Positions 54,400 to 64,000 of a DNA stretch of 64,000 bases are shown in pieces (within the stretch, counting starts at the first letter, position 1; each line of letters opens with the position of its first letter). This stretch comes from Dromiciops gliroides (lineage: Eukaryota > Chordata > Mammalia > Microbiotheria > Microbiotheriidae): positions 81,227,327 through 81,291,326 of the forward strand of contig NC_057861.1 in assembly GCF_019393635.1 (NCBI RefSeq). Direction: 5' to 3'. The notes beneath the pieces are model-generated. The model had not been told where the DNA came from. It made no database searches and was given only the letters and a program-made list of their open reading frames with translations. A program made the translations under genes and the position numbers.

Positions 54400-54925
54400 G
54401 AGGATACCAACTTGTGTGCTCCTTCAGTGGGTAGAAATGGCTAATGGGTAACTGACATCCTAAGGGACACACTAACACCCTGGAGGTCTTCTGGCCCACT
54501 GTGTTCACAAGACTACCCTCAAGTCCACCATCTCTAATCATCCTGAGTCACTGAGTCCCTTTGCTGGTGTTCTTGGAGCCCCACACCAAAACCTGCTGCC
54601 AATCTTAAAATGGAGATTCCTCTGGCATGTAGCTGAGTCAGGCTCACAGTCACATGTATGAAGATGAGGTGGCGTGTGCCAAGGTGGGCTCTCAAGGCCT
54701 TCCAGCACTGTCAGGTGCCAGGACAGCTGATCCCAGCTCAGAATCACTTTGGAGAGGGAGGCGGTGTCCAAATGAATCTTCTGCCAGAACTCCAGACCAA
54801 TTGCATCTTAAGAACTTGCTTTAAAAGCCACAGTGAGCTGAAAAGGCTGTTGTTTTCAGGGTTTTTTTTTTTTTTGTCTTGTTTGGTTGGTTTTTTCCCA
54901 AAGTCACCAATGAGATCAACTCTCA
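54400..54925. other. Unique DNA, no gene seen
   Basis: Repeat-poor; no exon recognised. Confidence 0.3.
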
Positions 54926-54929
54926 TTTC

Positions 54930-55110
54930 AACAGTATTTTAAGGTTTACAATGTAGGGGGACTTGTTAGTCCCTTCAAGATCTAAATATAAGAGTTTATG
55001 ATTCCCATTTGACAGATAACTGAAGACCAAAGGAAAGAAGGAAATAAATCCCTCCCTTTGCCCCAAGGCTGTAAGCAAGCAGCAGAGTAAGGAGTTATAG
55101 GTCCTCTGCT
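54930..55110 (-). mobile_element. MIR fragment
   Basis: GATTCCCATTTGACAGATAA, CCAAGGCTGTAAGCAAGCAG. Confidence 0.45.
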
Positions 55111-55129
55111 TTCCAAATTTCACAATTTG

Positions 55130-55300
55130 CTGAAGCATGAGGTGTTATGGGTCTGCAAAGCCCTTCCCTCACAGACCCTGGTAGAATGCAGGGAACATCA
55201 GCACTTCCCCTTTATAGATAAAGGAACGGTGACTTCTTAGGGTCACACAGCTGGTCAGTTTCAAAGCTGGGACTTGAATTTCAGGTGATCCAGACACATA
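55130..55300 (-). mobile_element. MIR fragment
   Basis: CTTAGGGTCACACAGCTGGT, GACTTGAATTTCAGG. Confidence 0.6.
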
Positions 55301-55689
55301 GCTGAGGTTTGATGGGGGGTCAGGAAGGGGAGGGATATTCAGAGAGAGGGGCAATTCAGAGACTATCAAGCACCTACTTGGTGTGTGCACAAGAAAGACT
55401 GGCACCAGTAACGGGAATCCAGAATTTGCCTCAATCACTAGAATGTATGTTCTGTATGGGGTCAGGGAATAATCCTGCTGTATGGTGGTTTCCCCACTCC
55501 TGTGTCGCACTCTGCTCCAACACACCCTGCTCTCTCAAGTCTCCATGCTTTTTATCAGACCAGGCCTAGAATGGCCTCCTTGTCTTACCTCCTTTGTACC
55601 CACACTCCTTGATTTTGGTCCAGATCTGTGATTTCATGTTTGGAAACTCCCTCCACGATATATATCAGGAACTCAACTCTAACCTTATG

Positions 55690-55800
55690 GAGTAACCTGG
55701 GGCTGTGACTTGGCCCTGGTCATCCAGGCAGTGCCCATGGGAGGCAGAATTTGAACCCTGCTCTTACAGGCTCCGAGGCTGACTCTCTATCCCTGTATCA
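55690..55800 (-). mobile_element. MIR fragment
   Basis: CTTGGCCCTGGTCATCCAGG, GAATTTGAACCCTGCTC. Confidence 0.5.
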
Positions 55801-55804
55801 CACT

Positions 55805-55930
55805 GCTTAGTATTGCATTCCAGACTCATTCAAGTGTTGCCGCCTCCAGGAAGGCTTCTCTGATATCTCTTTCCCTCCTAGATCTCACATAACACTTTGT
55901 CCCTCTGATGTATTTATGTAATATGATGCA
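55805..55930 (+). mobile_element. L2 3' fragment
   Basis: CGCCTCCAGGAAGGCTTCTC, TGATATCTCTTTCCCTCC. Confidence 0.6.
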
Positions 55931-56349
55931 TCAAAATTACCTGTGTGGGTGTCATCTTCCCACACTGGGGTCTCTAAGAGGCCAAGCACAACCTCTCCAA
56001 ATTCTGCATCTCTCCCAGCTCTGAGTGTACTGTAGCTCATAGCACACCAGCAGAACTTTGGCAGAGGGTTCAACTGAAGTGAAAAAATTTGCCCCAATTT
56101 ACCCCTCAGTTCCTCTACTGATTCAAAGTCAATATGCCTAAAGATAGATTCCCAGGCAGGTGATGCATTTGCCTCAAGGTAATTTCTCATAAGGATTTGC
56201 CAGATTCCCAGCATTTCTTGTATAACAGGAAGGTACACTTAACATCAAACTGCTTTCTACATGTGCAGACACCTGAAGTCTATGCTGGACACTCTCTGAG
56301 CTGCCCCACCCCCTGGGTGACCCTCAGAAGTCACTGTGGCTCTGAACCT

Positions 56350-56497
56350 GGTTTTTTTTTTGGGGGGGGTTTCCTGAGGCAATTGGGGTTGACTTACTCA
56401 GGATCACACAGCTAATAAGTGTCTGAGGCTGCATTTGAACTCAGGTCCTCCTGACTTGAGGGCTAGTACTCTATCTACTGTGCCACCTAGCTGCCCC
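56350..56497 (-). mobile_element. WSINE1-like SINE
   Basis: Complete but worn; head CTAGGTGGCACAGTAGATAG on the minus strand. Confidence 0.9.
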
Positions 56498-56760
56498 ATA
56501 ATTGCTGGGGGATTTTTTTCCTGTTCTTTCAACCTGCAAAGTGGAAACATCCCTATTACCTTTATCATAGCAAGGGTATGGAGGAAAGACCTTCAAGAAC
56601 TACTGAGATAGGAGAGAACGGTGAGACCAAAAAAGCTTCCATCTCCTTGGGAGGGCAAAGACTTGTCTAGCTCTATGTATGTGCTTTTAAGGATCAGAAA
56701 CAAGGAGACTCCAAGAATGAAGAGAACATCAGCTACTAAGGATGTTTTGTTTTAAAATCT

Positions 56761-56766
56761 TTTAAT
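56761..56766 (-). terminator. Possible THEM6 polyadenylation signal (ATTAAA)
   Basis: On the minus strand ATTAAA occurs here, about 1.4 kb after the THEM6 stop, at the end of an unusual non-repeat, CpG-containing block (about 56790-57480). No minus-strand AATAAA occurs between the stop and this point. The distance makes this tentative. Confidence 0.25.
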
Positions 56767-56789
56767 ATCTCTCTCTTAAATAAAACACA

Positions 56790-57480
56790 AAGACTGCAGC
56801 TTTTATGAGACTGGGGATGAGAGCGGTTGGGGTAATGGAGGAGAAAGAGAGCTTGGGACGCACGATGCCCGGGGCACCTGTCGGGGCAGCCACAAGGAAA
56901 GGAGAGGTGGTGGTGCTGGAGGGTAGGCCTGGACACCAGAAGCGAGTAGTTCTGCTTGGGCCCTCAGCTCCCCTCTTCCTGTTAGAAAAGCAAGACACTG
57001 GGCTTAGCCCTGGCCCTGCTGGGCCCTGCCCTCTCCTAGTTTTGGCTGACCCCATGCCAGCATCGGCTCCCTGGAAGGAAGAGGGGATATGCATGGGTGG
57101 AAATGTACAGGCCTTGACACGGATCTAGTGTGGTGGATTACATAGAGTCTCATCCATAAAGTGCTTATTGGAGGGGAGCCTGTGGAGGAGAGAGACCTGG
57201 TCGCTACATTCAGGTGTCTGAGGGACGGAGGAGAAAGCTGGGCAGGGCAGGGCAAGGCAGGGTGAGGTGGCTGCCCACCCATCTCACTTCTTCCCCTGCT
57301 CCTCGAAGAGAGACTCACACAGCAGTTCTGGGCCCCCACTCAGGCTAGAGAGAGCGAAAAGACTTGTCTGGTTGGGAAAGTCAACTCCGTGGGTGTCTGA
57401 GGTGGGAAGGGGCCTCGGAAGCCTACAAGCGGGACTCTCTCAGCATGGTGTAGAACAAAGGGGCACTGACTGCTAGCTCT
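56790..57480. other. Unique GC-rich block downstream of THEM6
   Basis: About 700 bp with no recognisable interspersed repeat and more CpG than its surroundings. A minus-strand open frame (56762-57094) is proline/serine/threonine-rich and matches nothing I recognise. It may be distal THEM6 3'UTR, a noncoding RNA or a regulatory element. I do not call a protein here. Confidence 0.3.
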
Positions 57481-57599
57481 ACTACTCACTCCCTGCATAA
57501 CTTTTATAGGAGGCATTGCCCTTCTCTGAGCCTCAGTTTCCCCCTCTGTAAGGTCAACTGGACTAGACTTGTCTCCACAGTCTATTCCAGCCCCGAATT

Positions 57600-57720
57600 C
57601 TCTGAATCCTATGAAAAAGGAAACAGAGGCCCAGAAAGAGGAAAGAACTTTCCTCAGTCATACAGTGAGATCATGAAAGAGCCTGAGATTCAAACCCATG
57701 ACCCCAAGTCAGTGAGGGGG
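57600..57720 (-). mobile_element. MIR fragment
   Basis: AAACAGAGGCCCAGAAAGAG, TTCAAACCCATGACCCC. Confidence 0.6.
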
Positions 57721-57789
57721 TTTTTCCGTTAGCTTGTTCACTTCAAGAATAAAGCCCCATAGGAGGCATAAATAGTGAAATCAAGGAAA

Positions 57790-57935
57790 GAAGGCATAGA
57801 TAGAGTAACAGAAAGAGCTTGGGGCTGGGAATTGAGAGGCGCAGGTGCCAGTGGTTCTGCCTGTGACTTGCTGTGAAACTGGTCAAGTCTGCTGGGCCTT
57901 AGTTTCCATTTCTGTAAAATGGGAATGACAGCCCC
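57790..57935 (+). mobile_element. MIR fragment near THEM6 stop
   Basis: GAACTTGCTGTGAAACTGG-like core with CTTAGTTTCCATTTCTGTAA and AATGGGAATGACAGC. Confidence 0.55.
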
Positions 57936-58145
57936 GACTGACCTTTCCTTTCTCCTCAGTTCACCCAAATCTGGCCCTGCCCAGGTAGGGAGTTAGACAG
58001 AAGCCTCCCTGCCCTCCTCCATCCCTTCCCTGAGAATTCCCAGCCCCAGTGGACAAGTGCAAACGTGTAGAAAATAAATTAGTGACAGGGACCCTGGCAT
58101 TCCTTCCTCAAGGAAAGGGCCAGGGGGAGGGCAGGGGCCAGCCTG

Positions 58146-58256
58146 TTACTGATCCTTGGTGCTGCTGAGACCAAATTCCGCCCGGAGTTTCTGGCTGCTG
58201 GCTTCGTTGTAGTTAATCCAGTGCTGGAGGTCCTCAGGGAGCTCAGGAGACTCCAC
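58146..58256 (-). CDS. THEM6: THEM6 exon 2 (C-terminus, stop)
   Basis: Minus-strand final exon of 36 codons plus TAA (58146-58148). The acceptor CTCCCACAG lies at 58257-58265. Exon 1 ends on a codon boundary (CKRR) and exon 2 continues [22 protein letters not shown] to a KDQ end, matching the human C-terminus. The joined product is in frame. The intron spans 58257-63841 and holds SINEs, MIR, DNA-transposon and CR1 fragments. THEM6 and SLURP1 are convergent, about 26 kb apart. The polyadenylation site is uncertain; the first minus-strand candidate is ATTAAA at 56761-56766. Confidence 0.95.
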   Translation of the reverse strand: MESPELPEDLQHWINYNEASSQKLRAEFGLSSTKDQ

Positions 58257-58322
58257 CTGTGGGAGAGGAGAAGCAGATAGGTGAGGGTCAAAATGGGTCC
58301 TGGCAGTGGTCCCCAGGCCTGG

Positions 58323-58510
58323 CTTCTTCTTCTTCTTCTTCTTTTTTTATTATTTTTTTTAATTTTATTTTTTTTGCAGGGCAATGAGGGTTAAGTGACT
58401 TGCCCAGGGTCACATAGCTAGTAAGTGTCAAGTATCTGAGACCAGATTTGAACCCAGGTCCTTCTGAATTCAGGGCTGGGGCTTTATCCACTGCACCACC
58501 TAGCTGCCCC
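58323..58510 (-). mobile_element. WSINE1-like SINE in THEM6 intron
   Basis: Complete; (TTC)n and T-rich tail; duplication TCCCCAGGCCTGG at 58310-58322 and 58511-58523. Begins 67 nt from THEM6 exon 2. Confidence 0.95.
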
Positions 58511-58799
58511 TCCCCAGGCCTGGTTGTTGATCCATGGAGGCCCCTGGACTTCTAGCTCTTCCTCGAGGAAGCCCTGGCTGACTACCTTGGTCTATGGGCC
58601 ATCTGGGGGTGGGCTCAGGGCTTTGTCCCCTACTTATGAGTGACAATGATTGCCCAGGCCCAGAAGAAGTTAATCTGTGACAGGAAACCTGCTTCTGAAT
58701 CCCAGAATGACTTGCCACCTATCACTGGGTACATAAGACCTATATTACCCTAAAATTGGGCTAGTGACTTCTTCTTTTGGGGTCTCCTCTATAAAATGA

Positions 58800-58945
58800 A
58801 GGGGGTGGGGATTGGCCTAGATTAGGGATTAATGGATAGATTTCAGGGGATCCATGAACTTAACCTCCCCCTTTTTATAACGATTTCCAAATCCAACACA
58901 CTTTTTATCATCCTTGATTCTTGTGGAAGATAGAAATAGCATAAA
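58800..58945. mobile_element. Fragment of hAT-Charlie-like element
   Basis: ATAGATTTCAGGGGATCCAT followed by GAACTTAACC resembles the common mammalian element with termini like CAGGGTTCTTAA. No ends are preserved. It lies in the THEM6 intron. Confidence 0.5.
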
Positions 58946-58949
58946 AATT

Positions 58950-59060
58950 TTAAATCCGGCCCCAGACACTTGACACTTACTAGCTGTATGATCTTGGGTA
59001 AATCACTTAACCCTCATTGACCCACCCAAAAAAAAAAAAAAAAGAAAGAAAAAGAAAAAG
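58950..59060 (+). mobile_element. WSINE1-like SINE, 5' truncated
   Basis: Starts at AAATCCGGCCCCAGACACTT; long A tail with GAAA units. Confidence 0.85.
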
Positions 59061-59109
59061 ACAACAGCATAGACTTAGAAAACTCAGATTCCTGAGGATG
59101 GGGGAAGAC

Positions 59110-59350
59110 AAGCATTTATTAAATACCTACTATGTGCCTGGGTATTGTGCTAAAGGCTTTACAATTATTATATCATTTGATCCTCATGATAGCCCTGGGA
59201 GGCAGGTGCTACGTCCAATCCCATTTTACAGTAGAGAAAATTGAGGAAGACTGAGGTTAAAAGACTTGCCTGGGGGTCCCACAGCTAGGAAGTTTCTGAG
59301 GCCAGATCCTTCCTGACTTTAGACCGAGGACTCTCTCTCCCTATTGCACC
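59110..59350 (-). mobile_element. MIR/THER1 SINE in THEM6 intron
   Basis: CATTTATTAAATACCTACTA, TTGATCCTCATGATAGCCCT, CACAGCTAGGAAGTTTCTGA. Confidence 0.75.
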
Positions 59351-59359
59351 ATAGAGATG

Positions 59360-59515
59360 ATAGAGGTCCAGGTGGAGCTTGCATCGTATTTTGAATCAGA
59401 AAACCTGAATTCCAATCCCATTTGTGACTCTAGGTAAGACTTAACAGCTCTGAGCCCCACTGTTTATTCATCTATAAAATAAGGGAGTTAGAGTAGATGA
59501 ACTCTGTGACTACAC
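59360..59515 (+). mobile_element. MIR fragment in THEM6 intron
   Basis: TTTGAATCAGAAAACCTGAA, GTGACTCTAGGTAAGAC, TATAAAATAAGGGAGTTAGA. Confidence 0.6.
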
Positions 59516-59519
59516 AAGA

Positions 59520-59785
59520 ATCCAGATTCTCAACCGGTTTTGTGACATGCACCCCTTTGGCCATCTGGTGAAACCTGTGTTCCCCTTCTCAGAATAATTT
59601 TGTTTTTATGTATCAAATAAAACACGTAGGATTACAATCGAACAATAAACATTTACCAAGCACCTACTAGGTACCAGGCAGAAAGGAAACTGATTCTACT
59701 GAAATACAGTTATCAAGATAACCCCTCAAAAGCCCTAAAACTCCAGGTTCACAAGCTTCAGGTTAAAACCCCCTGCTCTGCCAGG
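59520..59785. mobile_element. hAT-Charlie-like element relic
   Basis: It starts near GATTCTCAACC and ends GGTTAAAACCCCCTG, with internal TTCTCAGAATAATTTTG and AATACAGTTATCAAGATAA. These are shared with the element at 1391-1782 and with the known mammalian family. A short L2/MIR-like phrase interrupts it. Confidence 0.5.
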
Positions 59786-59789
59786 CTTG

Positions 59790-60400
59790 CTGACCTCTCT
59801 CTGGCGGCCGCTGGACAAATCTTCACCCGGCTCCTGAGGGGCCTGGGTCACAGCACTCCCCAACTCTGCTCAGGACTGATGACAGATGTCTGCCACCAGC
59901 CTCTCTCTGTACCCTGCACAAAAGGCCAGCCTCTGCGCCTGAATGATACTGCATTCATGGAGCCCCTTCCCCACCCAAAATCTCAACACCCCTATAAATA
60001 CCGCTCCTGATACTCCACAGCATGTGGTTGAAGGCCGTCAAGATAGTGCTCCAGGTTCCAAACTCAGGTTGGTGGAAGTGCACTCCTGACCCCAGCTAAA
60101 CTCTTCTGCATGGGCCCGAGGCTTCCTTTTCCTCCAAACCTGAAGCTTGGTCTGTGGACTGACCTTCCTTGGTCCCCTGTTCAGGACCAGTTCAAGTATC
60201 CCTGGGGAGTCTTCTCCCCTGTCTGGAGGCTGGATCTGAACTTGAGTCCAAGCCTGGTGCTCCATCCACTGTGCCTCCTATGAGATTTCTCCCTATTCCT
60301 AGCCCCCACCCTTTTCTAAGGTCACTAAGGAGACTCATTTAGGTGCTTGGGGATTGGGGCAGGGGGAGTATGATAAAATACAATCCATCCACCCGTGGTA
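59790..60400. other. THEM6 intron, unique DNA
   Basis: Includes a NotI-like GCGGCCGC site near 59806; nothing else recognised. Confidence 0.3.
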
Positions 60401-60409
60401 TTTGAAGGA

Positions 60410-60505
60410 GGCAGTTTCTTCCTCACAACTGCCCAAGGCAGGTCATTCAAGCATTACTATCCCTCATTTTACAGAGGAAGAAACTGAGGCTTCGAGATGA
60501 AAATG
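60410..60505 (-). mobile_element. MIR fragment in THEM6 intron
   Basis: CTCATTTTACAGAGGAAGAA, ACTGAGGCTTCGAGATG. Confidence 0.55.
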
Positions 60506-60509
60506 GCTT

Positions 60510-60692
60510 GCACTGGAAGTTCATGAACTTGAATGGAAAAACAAAAGCATCTTTCTTTTTACTAACATCTAACTGAAATTTAGCATGTCCTTAAATTATT
60601 CAGAAAACGTTATTATTCTGAGATGCGGTCCCTAGGTTCCACCAGGCTTCCCAATGGGTCCACAACAAAAGGTTAAGGACTCTTGTCTTGGA
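60510..60692. mobile_element. hAT-Charlie-like element fragment
   Basis: TTCATGAACTTGAATGGAAA, CTAACTGAAATTTAGCATG, TTATTATTCTGAGA and a terminal AAGGTTAAGGACTC match the conserved order of this old element. It lies in the THEM6 intron. Confidence 0.6.
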
Positions 60693-60739
60693 TGAAGGCA
60701 CCGATGCAGATGACACAAGGTCTAGAGGTATGACCAAGC

Positions 60740-61345
60740 ATGTGTTGGATAACCCGGCTGAGGTCTTAAAAGATCCCCATAAGCTAGGATTCCTTTGATT
60801 AGGGTGGCCTTCAACAGGGACAAATGAAAAGTGCCACACTTGGGTCCAAAAAATCAACTGAAGGACAGGATGGGAGAGGCATCCGCATTTATATGAAAAA
60901 GAACTGGGGTTAATAGAAATCAGAAATGTGACACTGGAGCCAAAAAGGTTAACTGGCTCTCTTGGGCTGCACTGGGAAATACAGAGAAGACACAAGAAAG
61001 GAGGCAGCCATCCCACTGTCCTCGGCCCCAGTGAGACCGCAGGTGGAGCACTGAGCACAATTCTGGGTGCCTCATTTTAAGATGAAGGAGCTTCTGAGGT
61101 GTCCAGGAGGTGACCAGGAGGCTGAGATAACTAGAAACAGTGTCACAGGAAGAGAAGTTGTACTGAAGATATTTAGTGTGGGAAGGAAAAAATTTAGGGA
61201 GAATGAGTTATCTTCAAATAGCTGGAGGGGCATCACTGAGCCGTGTGACCACAACCAGAACCAGGACTGGCGGGGATAAGTGGGAGAGGCGGATTTTACC
61301 ATAAGGAAGCACTTCCTAACAATGAGAATGGTCTGCAAGAGCAAG
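60740..61345 (+). mobile_element. CR1/L3 LINE 3' region
   Basis: GTGAGACCGCAGGTGGAGCA, TTCTGGGTGCCTCATTTTA and AAGGAAGCACTTCCTAACAA follow the CR1/L3 3' end in order. It lies in the THEM6 intron, antisense to the gene. Confidence 0.75.
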
Positions 61346-61359
61346 GAGCCAACTCCGAT

Positions 61360-61600
61360 GGTGGGACTGGAGTCCAGAAAGCTTTAAGTTCAAATCCAGC
61401 CTCAGAGGATGACTAGCCATGTGACTCTAGGCGAGTCACTTCATCTCTGCCTGCCTCAGTTTCTTCATCTCTAAAATGGGGATAAAAATGGCACATACCT
61501 TCCAAGGCACTTGTGAGGATCAAATGGGAGATCTGTTCAATATTTTGCAAAGCTTAAAGCATGAGATAATAGAGTGATATTGTTATTATCTCATTTGACT
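61360..61600 (+). mobile_element. MIR/THER1 SINE in THEM6 intron
   Basis: AGTTCAAATCCAGCCTCAGA, CATGTGACTCTAGGCGAGTC, AAAATGGGGATAAAAATGGC, CACTTGTGAGGATCAAATGG. Confidence 0.8.
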
Positions 61601-61604
61601 TAGG

Positions 61605-62250
61605 ACAGTACAGAGGGAATTTATGCCCAGTTCTGGGTTGAACTAGATAATCTCTAAAGTCCTTTCTAATTCTGGGATTCTGGAAATTCCTTGACCTTGG
61701 GCTCAGTTCTCCTCCCCATTCTCAGACCCAGCAGGTTAAACTCAGCACTGCTCAGAATTACATATCCGGCTCAAATGTCCTGAAATACTATAATTTGCTT
61801 AAACATCATGGAAGAATCCAGTCTTAAATCAAGAGACCTGTGATCTACTACTTACTATCTGGATCTCATTAACCATCTATTTCCCTTCAGGAGGGCTGAG
61901 TTTTCTCCTCCATAAATTGGCCCTGATCACTAATAAATACATCTACCTCACGTGGGGTACCAGGAGAAGCAACTGAAAAAAGATGAAGCAACACAGGCTT
62001 TTCTGATGAATTCTAATGAGGAGGTTATGTGAAAGGATCCCTAGAGATTCTTCCAGCTCTTACATTCTACGATTACATAATCCAACTCCCTCCCCTGACA
62101 GTCTGCCCTAGCAGTTTATCTGTCCTAAGTCACACTGCTGGGCCCTGGACCCTCAGGGAGTCAAGACACCGGGCTTCCTGCTTGCCTCTGCCTTGAACAT
62201 TCTTTGTGACCTTGGTCAAGTCTGCTGTGGACTGCTGGTTTTATCTCCTA
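61605..62250. other. THEM6 intron, old repeat debris
   Basis: Scattered MIR/CR1-like words (GATAATCTCTAAAGTCCTTT); no gene. Confidence 0.3.
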
Positions 62251-62254
62251 GAGT

Positions 62255-62340
62255 AACTCCCAGGCCTCACATTCACATGTCCCTAAAACTTGTGACTTTT
62301 TGTGTTCTAAGGCTCTTTCTAGCTCTGATTTTCTATATCC
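62255..62340 (+). repeat. Minisatellite-like units
   Basis: TTTGTGTTCTAAGGCTCTTT, CTAGCTCTGATTTTCTATAT: about two units of the same family. Confidence 0.5.
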
Positions 62341-62344
62341 TATA

Positions 62345-62660
62345 ATAACAGTTGATAATTATGTAGCCTTTTAAGGTTTAAGAAACACTTTACATGTCAT
62401 CTCATCACCTAACAACCATGTAAAGTAAAGCAATTAGGTGTATGTGAATATATATAAATATATAAAGTAAATATATGTAAAATATTACACATAGTATATT
62501 ACATATATTATCATTATATATAATTCAACACAGAGATGGGGCACAGAAGGGTTTGGTAACTTGCCAACTGTCACAGAAGACAATAAATGTCACAAGTGAG
62601 ATATAATTAATAACTACCATTTGAACCCCAGTCTGATTTGACACCAAGTCCATAGTAATT
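62345..62660 (-). mobile_element. MIR-type fragment with AT-rich insert
   Basis: CTTTTAAGGTTTAAGAAACA at one side, AGAAGGGTTTGGTAACTTGC at the other; (TATA)-rich DNA at about 62440-62525 between. Confidence 0.45.
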
Positions 62661-63004
62661 GCCATCCTACCAAAAGATTTCCCCATCCCTTCAGTAGTTA
62701 AGGCTCCCTCCCTCCTCAAATTACTTTCTAGTCTCTTCTGTGGGTATATTCCGAAATTCCCCCACTTGAGTAAGTTTTTTGAGGGCCAAATCCTTGGCAG
62801 GTTTTACTTCCCACTGACCTGCACAAGGTCTTGAACATAGCAGGTTATTACGAGCCTTCTGTATTCTAAGGCCACTCTGGAATTCTATGTTCCAGAGTCT
62901 AGACTTTATTCCATTACACTTAACTGGCATGGGCGTGACTGCATTTAAGATTATGCAGGACAAGTCAAGAAGCTACTAGAATTGATAGAAAACTCTATAG
63001 CCGA

Positions 63005-63137
63005 GGACAGCTAGGTGGCGCAGTGGATAGAGGAACTGAGTTCAAATTTGGCCTCAGACACTTAACACTTACTAGCTGTGTGACCCTGGGCAAGTCACTT
63101 AACCCTCAATTGCCTCACCAAAAATTAAAAAAAAAAG
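63005..63137 (+). mobile_element. WSINE1-like SINE with head deletion, THEM6 intron
   Basis: About 26 nt between A box and B box are missing (GATAGAGGAACTGAGTTC). Still flanked by AACTCTATAG on both sides. Confidence 0.93.
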
Positions 63138-63149
63138 GAAACTCTATAG

Positions 63150-63355
63150 CTAAATGTCTCTCCCGGGTCTGGCGTTCTACATTCCAAGGGCCTTTCCAGA
63201 TCGGACATTCTACATACCAAAAGCCCTCTCAGCTACTAGAATGTCAGTTCTACGTTCCAAGGTCCATCCTGGCTCTGACATTCTGTGTTCTAAGGTCCCA
63301 GCACTGACACCCTATGTATTATGATCTAAAGGAGCTCCCAGCCCTAACATGCTAG
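63150..63355 (+). repeat. Minisatellite array in THEM6 intron
   Basis: Five to six units: CCAGATCGGACATTCTACAT, CTGGCTCTGACATTCTGTGT, GTTCTAAGGTCC and similar. Confidence 0.75.
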
Positions 63356-63639
63356 GGTCATATGGGGCACATAAATTAAGATGAAGAGGACAATGAGATA
63401 GTAGTGGTGATGGGGAGCACGGAAGGGATAATTAGGTAGGGGCAGAGGAGGCAGAGGATTGAGCAGAGAGCAGCAGACACTCAGAAATGAGGGCCCAACA
63501 GACCTCTGCTAAAGGGACTGCCCTGGGCTATTAGGGGATGGCAGGGGGTACCGGGGGAATGTGAATCAGGAGGCTGGAGGGGGAGGGATGCCTGACTGGA
63601 CAGGGTCGAGGCTGCTGGGAGTATGACACAGGACCCGCA

Positions 63640-63841
63640 TGGAGAGCTGAGGGTGGGGATCCCGGCGCATGCAGGGAGGGGCAGTTAGAAGGGGTGTTGG
63701 CACAGGCGGGGGCGCCGTCCGGGGGGGCTCTAGAGGGCGGGGGAAGGTCTGCTTGGGGGATGCCATCTTGGGGAGGGGAGCGTCGGCGCCTTCGGGAGCG
63801 CCAGGGAGGGTCCGACCCAGGGGGAGCAGGGGTTCGCTCAC
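63640..63841. other. CpG-rich start of THEM6 intron 1
   Basis: GC-rich sequence with many CpG dinucleotides that continues into exon 1. It probably forms the 3' shore of the THEM6 CpG island. Long overlapping open frames on both strands are compositional. Confidence 0.5.
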
Positions 63842-64000
63842 CCTCCTCTTGCACAGGTACTGCACCACCTGGTCGGGCGTGGTGCCCAGCACGTGCTGGC
63901 GGAAGAGAAGCAGCGCGCACACGAAGCCGTCGCGGCCGCTGATGAAGCGGGACTCCAGGTAGAAGGCGCGGCCGTCCCAGCCGAGCAGGCGGGTGCGCAC
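63842..64000 (-). CDS. THEM6: THEM6 exon 1, 3' part (cut by window edge)
   Basis: Minus-strand coding sequence running in from the right edge, 53 codons, ending in donor AGG|GTGAGC (donor at 63837-63841). It reads [19 protein letters not shown] and then [18 protein letters not shown], ending CKRR. This follows human THEM6 almost residue for residue. Known family: THEM6 is a small ER-associated protein with a hot-dog-fold (4HBT-like) thioesterase domain; this stretch is the end of that fold. The N-terminal membrane segment and the first half of the domain lie outside the window. The local DNA is GC- and CpG-rich, as expected near a promoter island. Confidence 0.95.

Noticed and set aside
56762-57094. 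110-codon minus frame downstream of THEM6
   Set aside because: No recognisable domain, biased composition; more likely UTR or noncoding.
63531-63962. Overlapping Pro/Arg/Gly-rich frames near THEM6
   Set aside because: GC-rich intron sequence; the conserved part is only THEM6 exon 1, on the minus strand from 63842.

Overview
The window is nuclear DNA from a marsupial. The main evidence is a family of about 150-bp tRNA-derived SINEs (pol III A box TGGCGCAGTGG, B box GAGTTCAAATCC, a MIR-like core, then poly(A)), present in more than 35 copies, many with clean 11-16 bp target-site duplications. A second SINE type carries the same head and a longer RTE/Bov-B-like tail (MAR1 type). Around these lie L1, CR1/L3, L2 and MIR fossils. 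Copies resemble the Australian WSINE1 type, so an Australidelphian is my guess, but the species is not established.

Only three protein-coding genes can be supported. (1) LYPD2, plus strand: exons 2 and 3 at 11932-12051 and 13460-13659; exon 1 was not found. (2) SLURP1, plus strand: all three coding exons (27177-27228, 29591-29710, 31783-32009), giving 132 residues. (3) THEM6, minus strand: end of exon 1 at 63842-64000 and final exon at 58146-58256; the N-terminal half lies beyond the right edge. The order LYPD2-SLURP1 in tandem and THEM6 convergent matches the LY6 cluster next to THEM6 on human 8q24.3, read in reverse.

LYPD2 and SLURP1 encode ten-cysteine LU (three-finger) proteins. Each has a 120-nt exon 2 flanked by phase-1 introns, as expected for tandem duplicates. 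The most interesting coding observation is that this SLURP1, a secreted protein in placental mammals, continues about 34 residues past the last LU cysteine into a hydrophobic tail resembling a GPI-attachment signal.

The rest is repeat-rich intergenic and intronic DNA. Positions 1-11900 hold SINEs, L2, CR1, an L1 3' end, a DNA-transposon relic and a minisatellite. Positions 14-27 kb hold SINE clusters, L1, and a CR1 element split by a complete solo LTR with a 4-bp duplication just upstream of SLURP1. Positions 34-41 kb hold a decayed Ty3/gypsy-like pol and three related LTRs in mixed orientation. Positions 42.76-46.07 kb hold an internally deleted L1 in which ORF1 joins the ORF2 C-terminal region. 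Positions 46-58 kb are SINE/LINE debris. Positions 58-64 kb are the THEM6 intron, GC- and CpG-rich near exon 1. I found no tRNA gene, CRISPR, IS element or other prokaryote-type feature.
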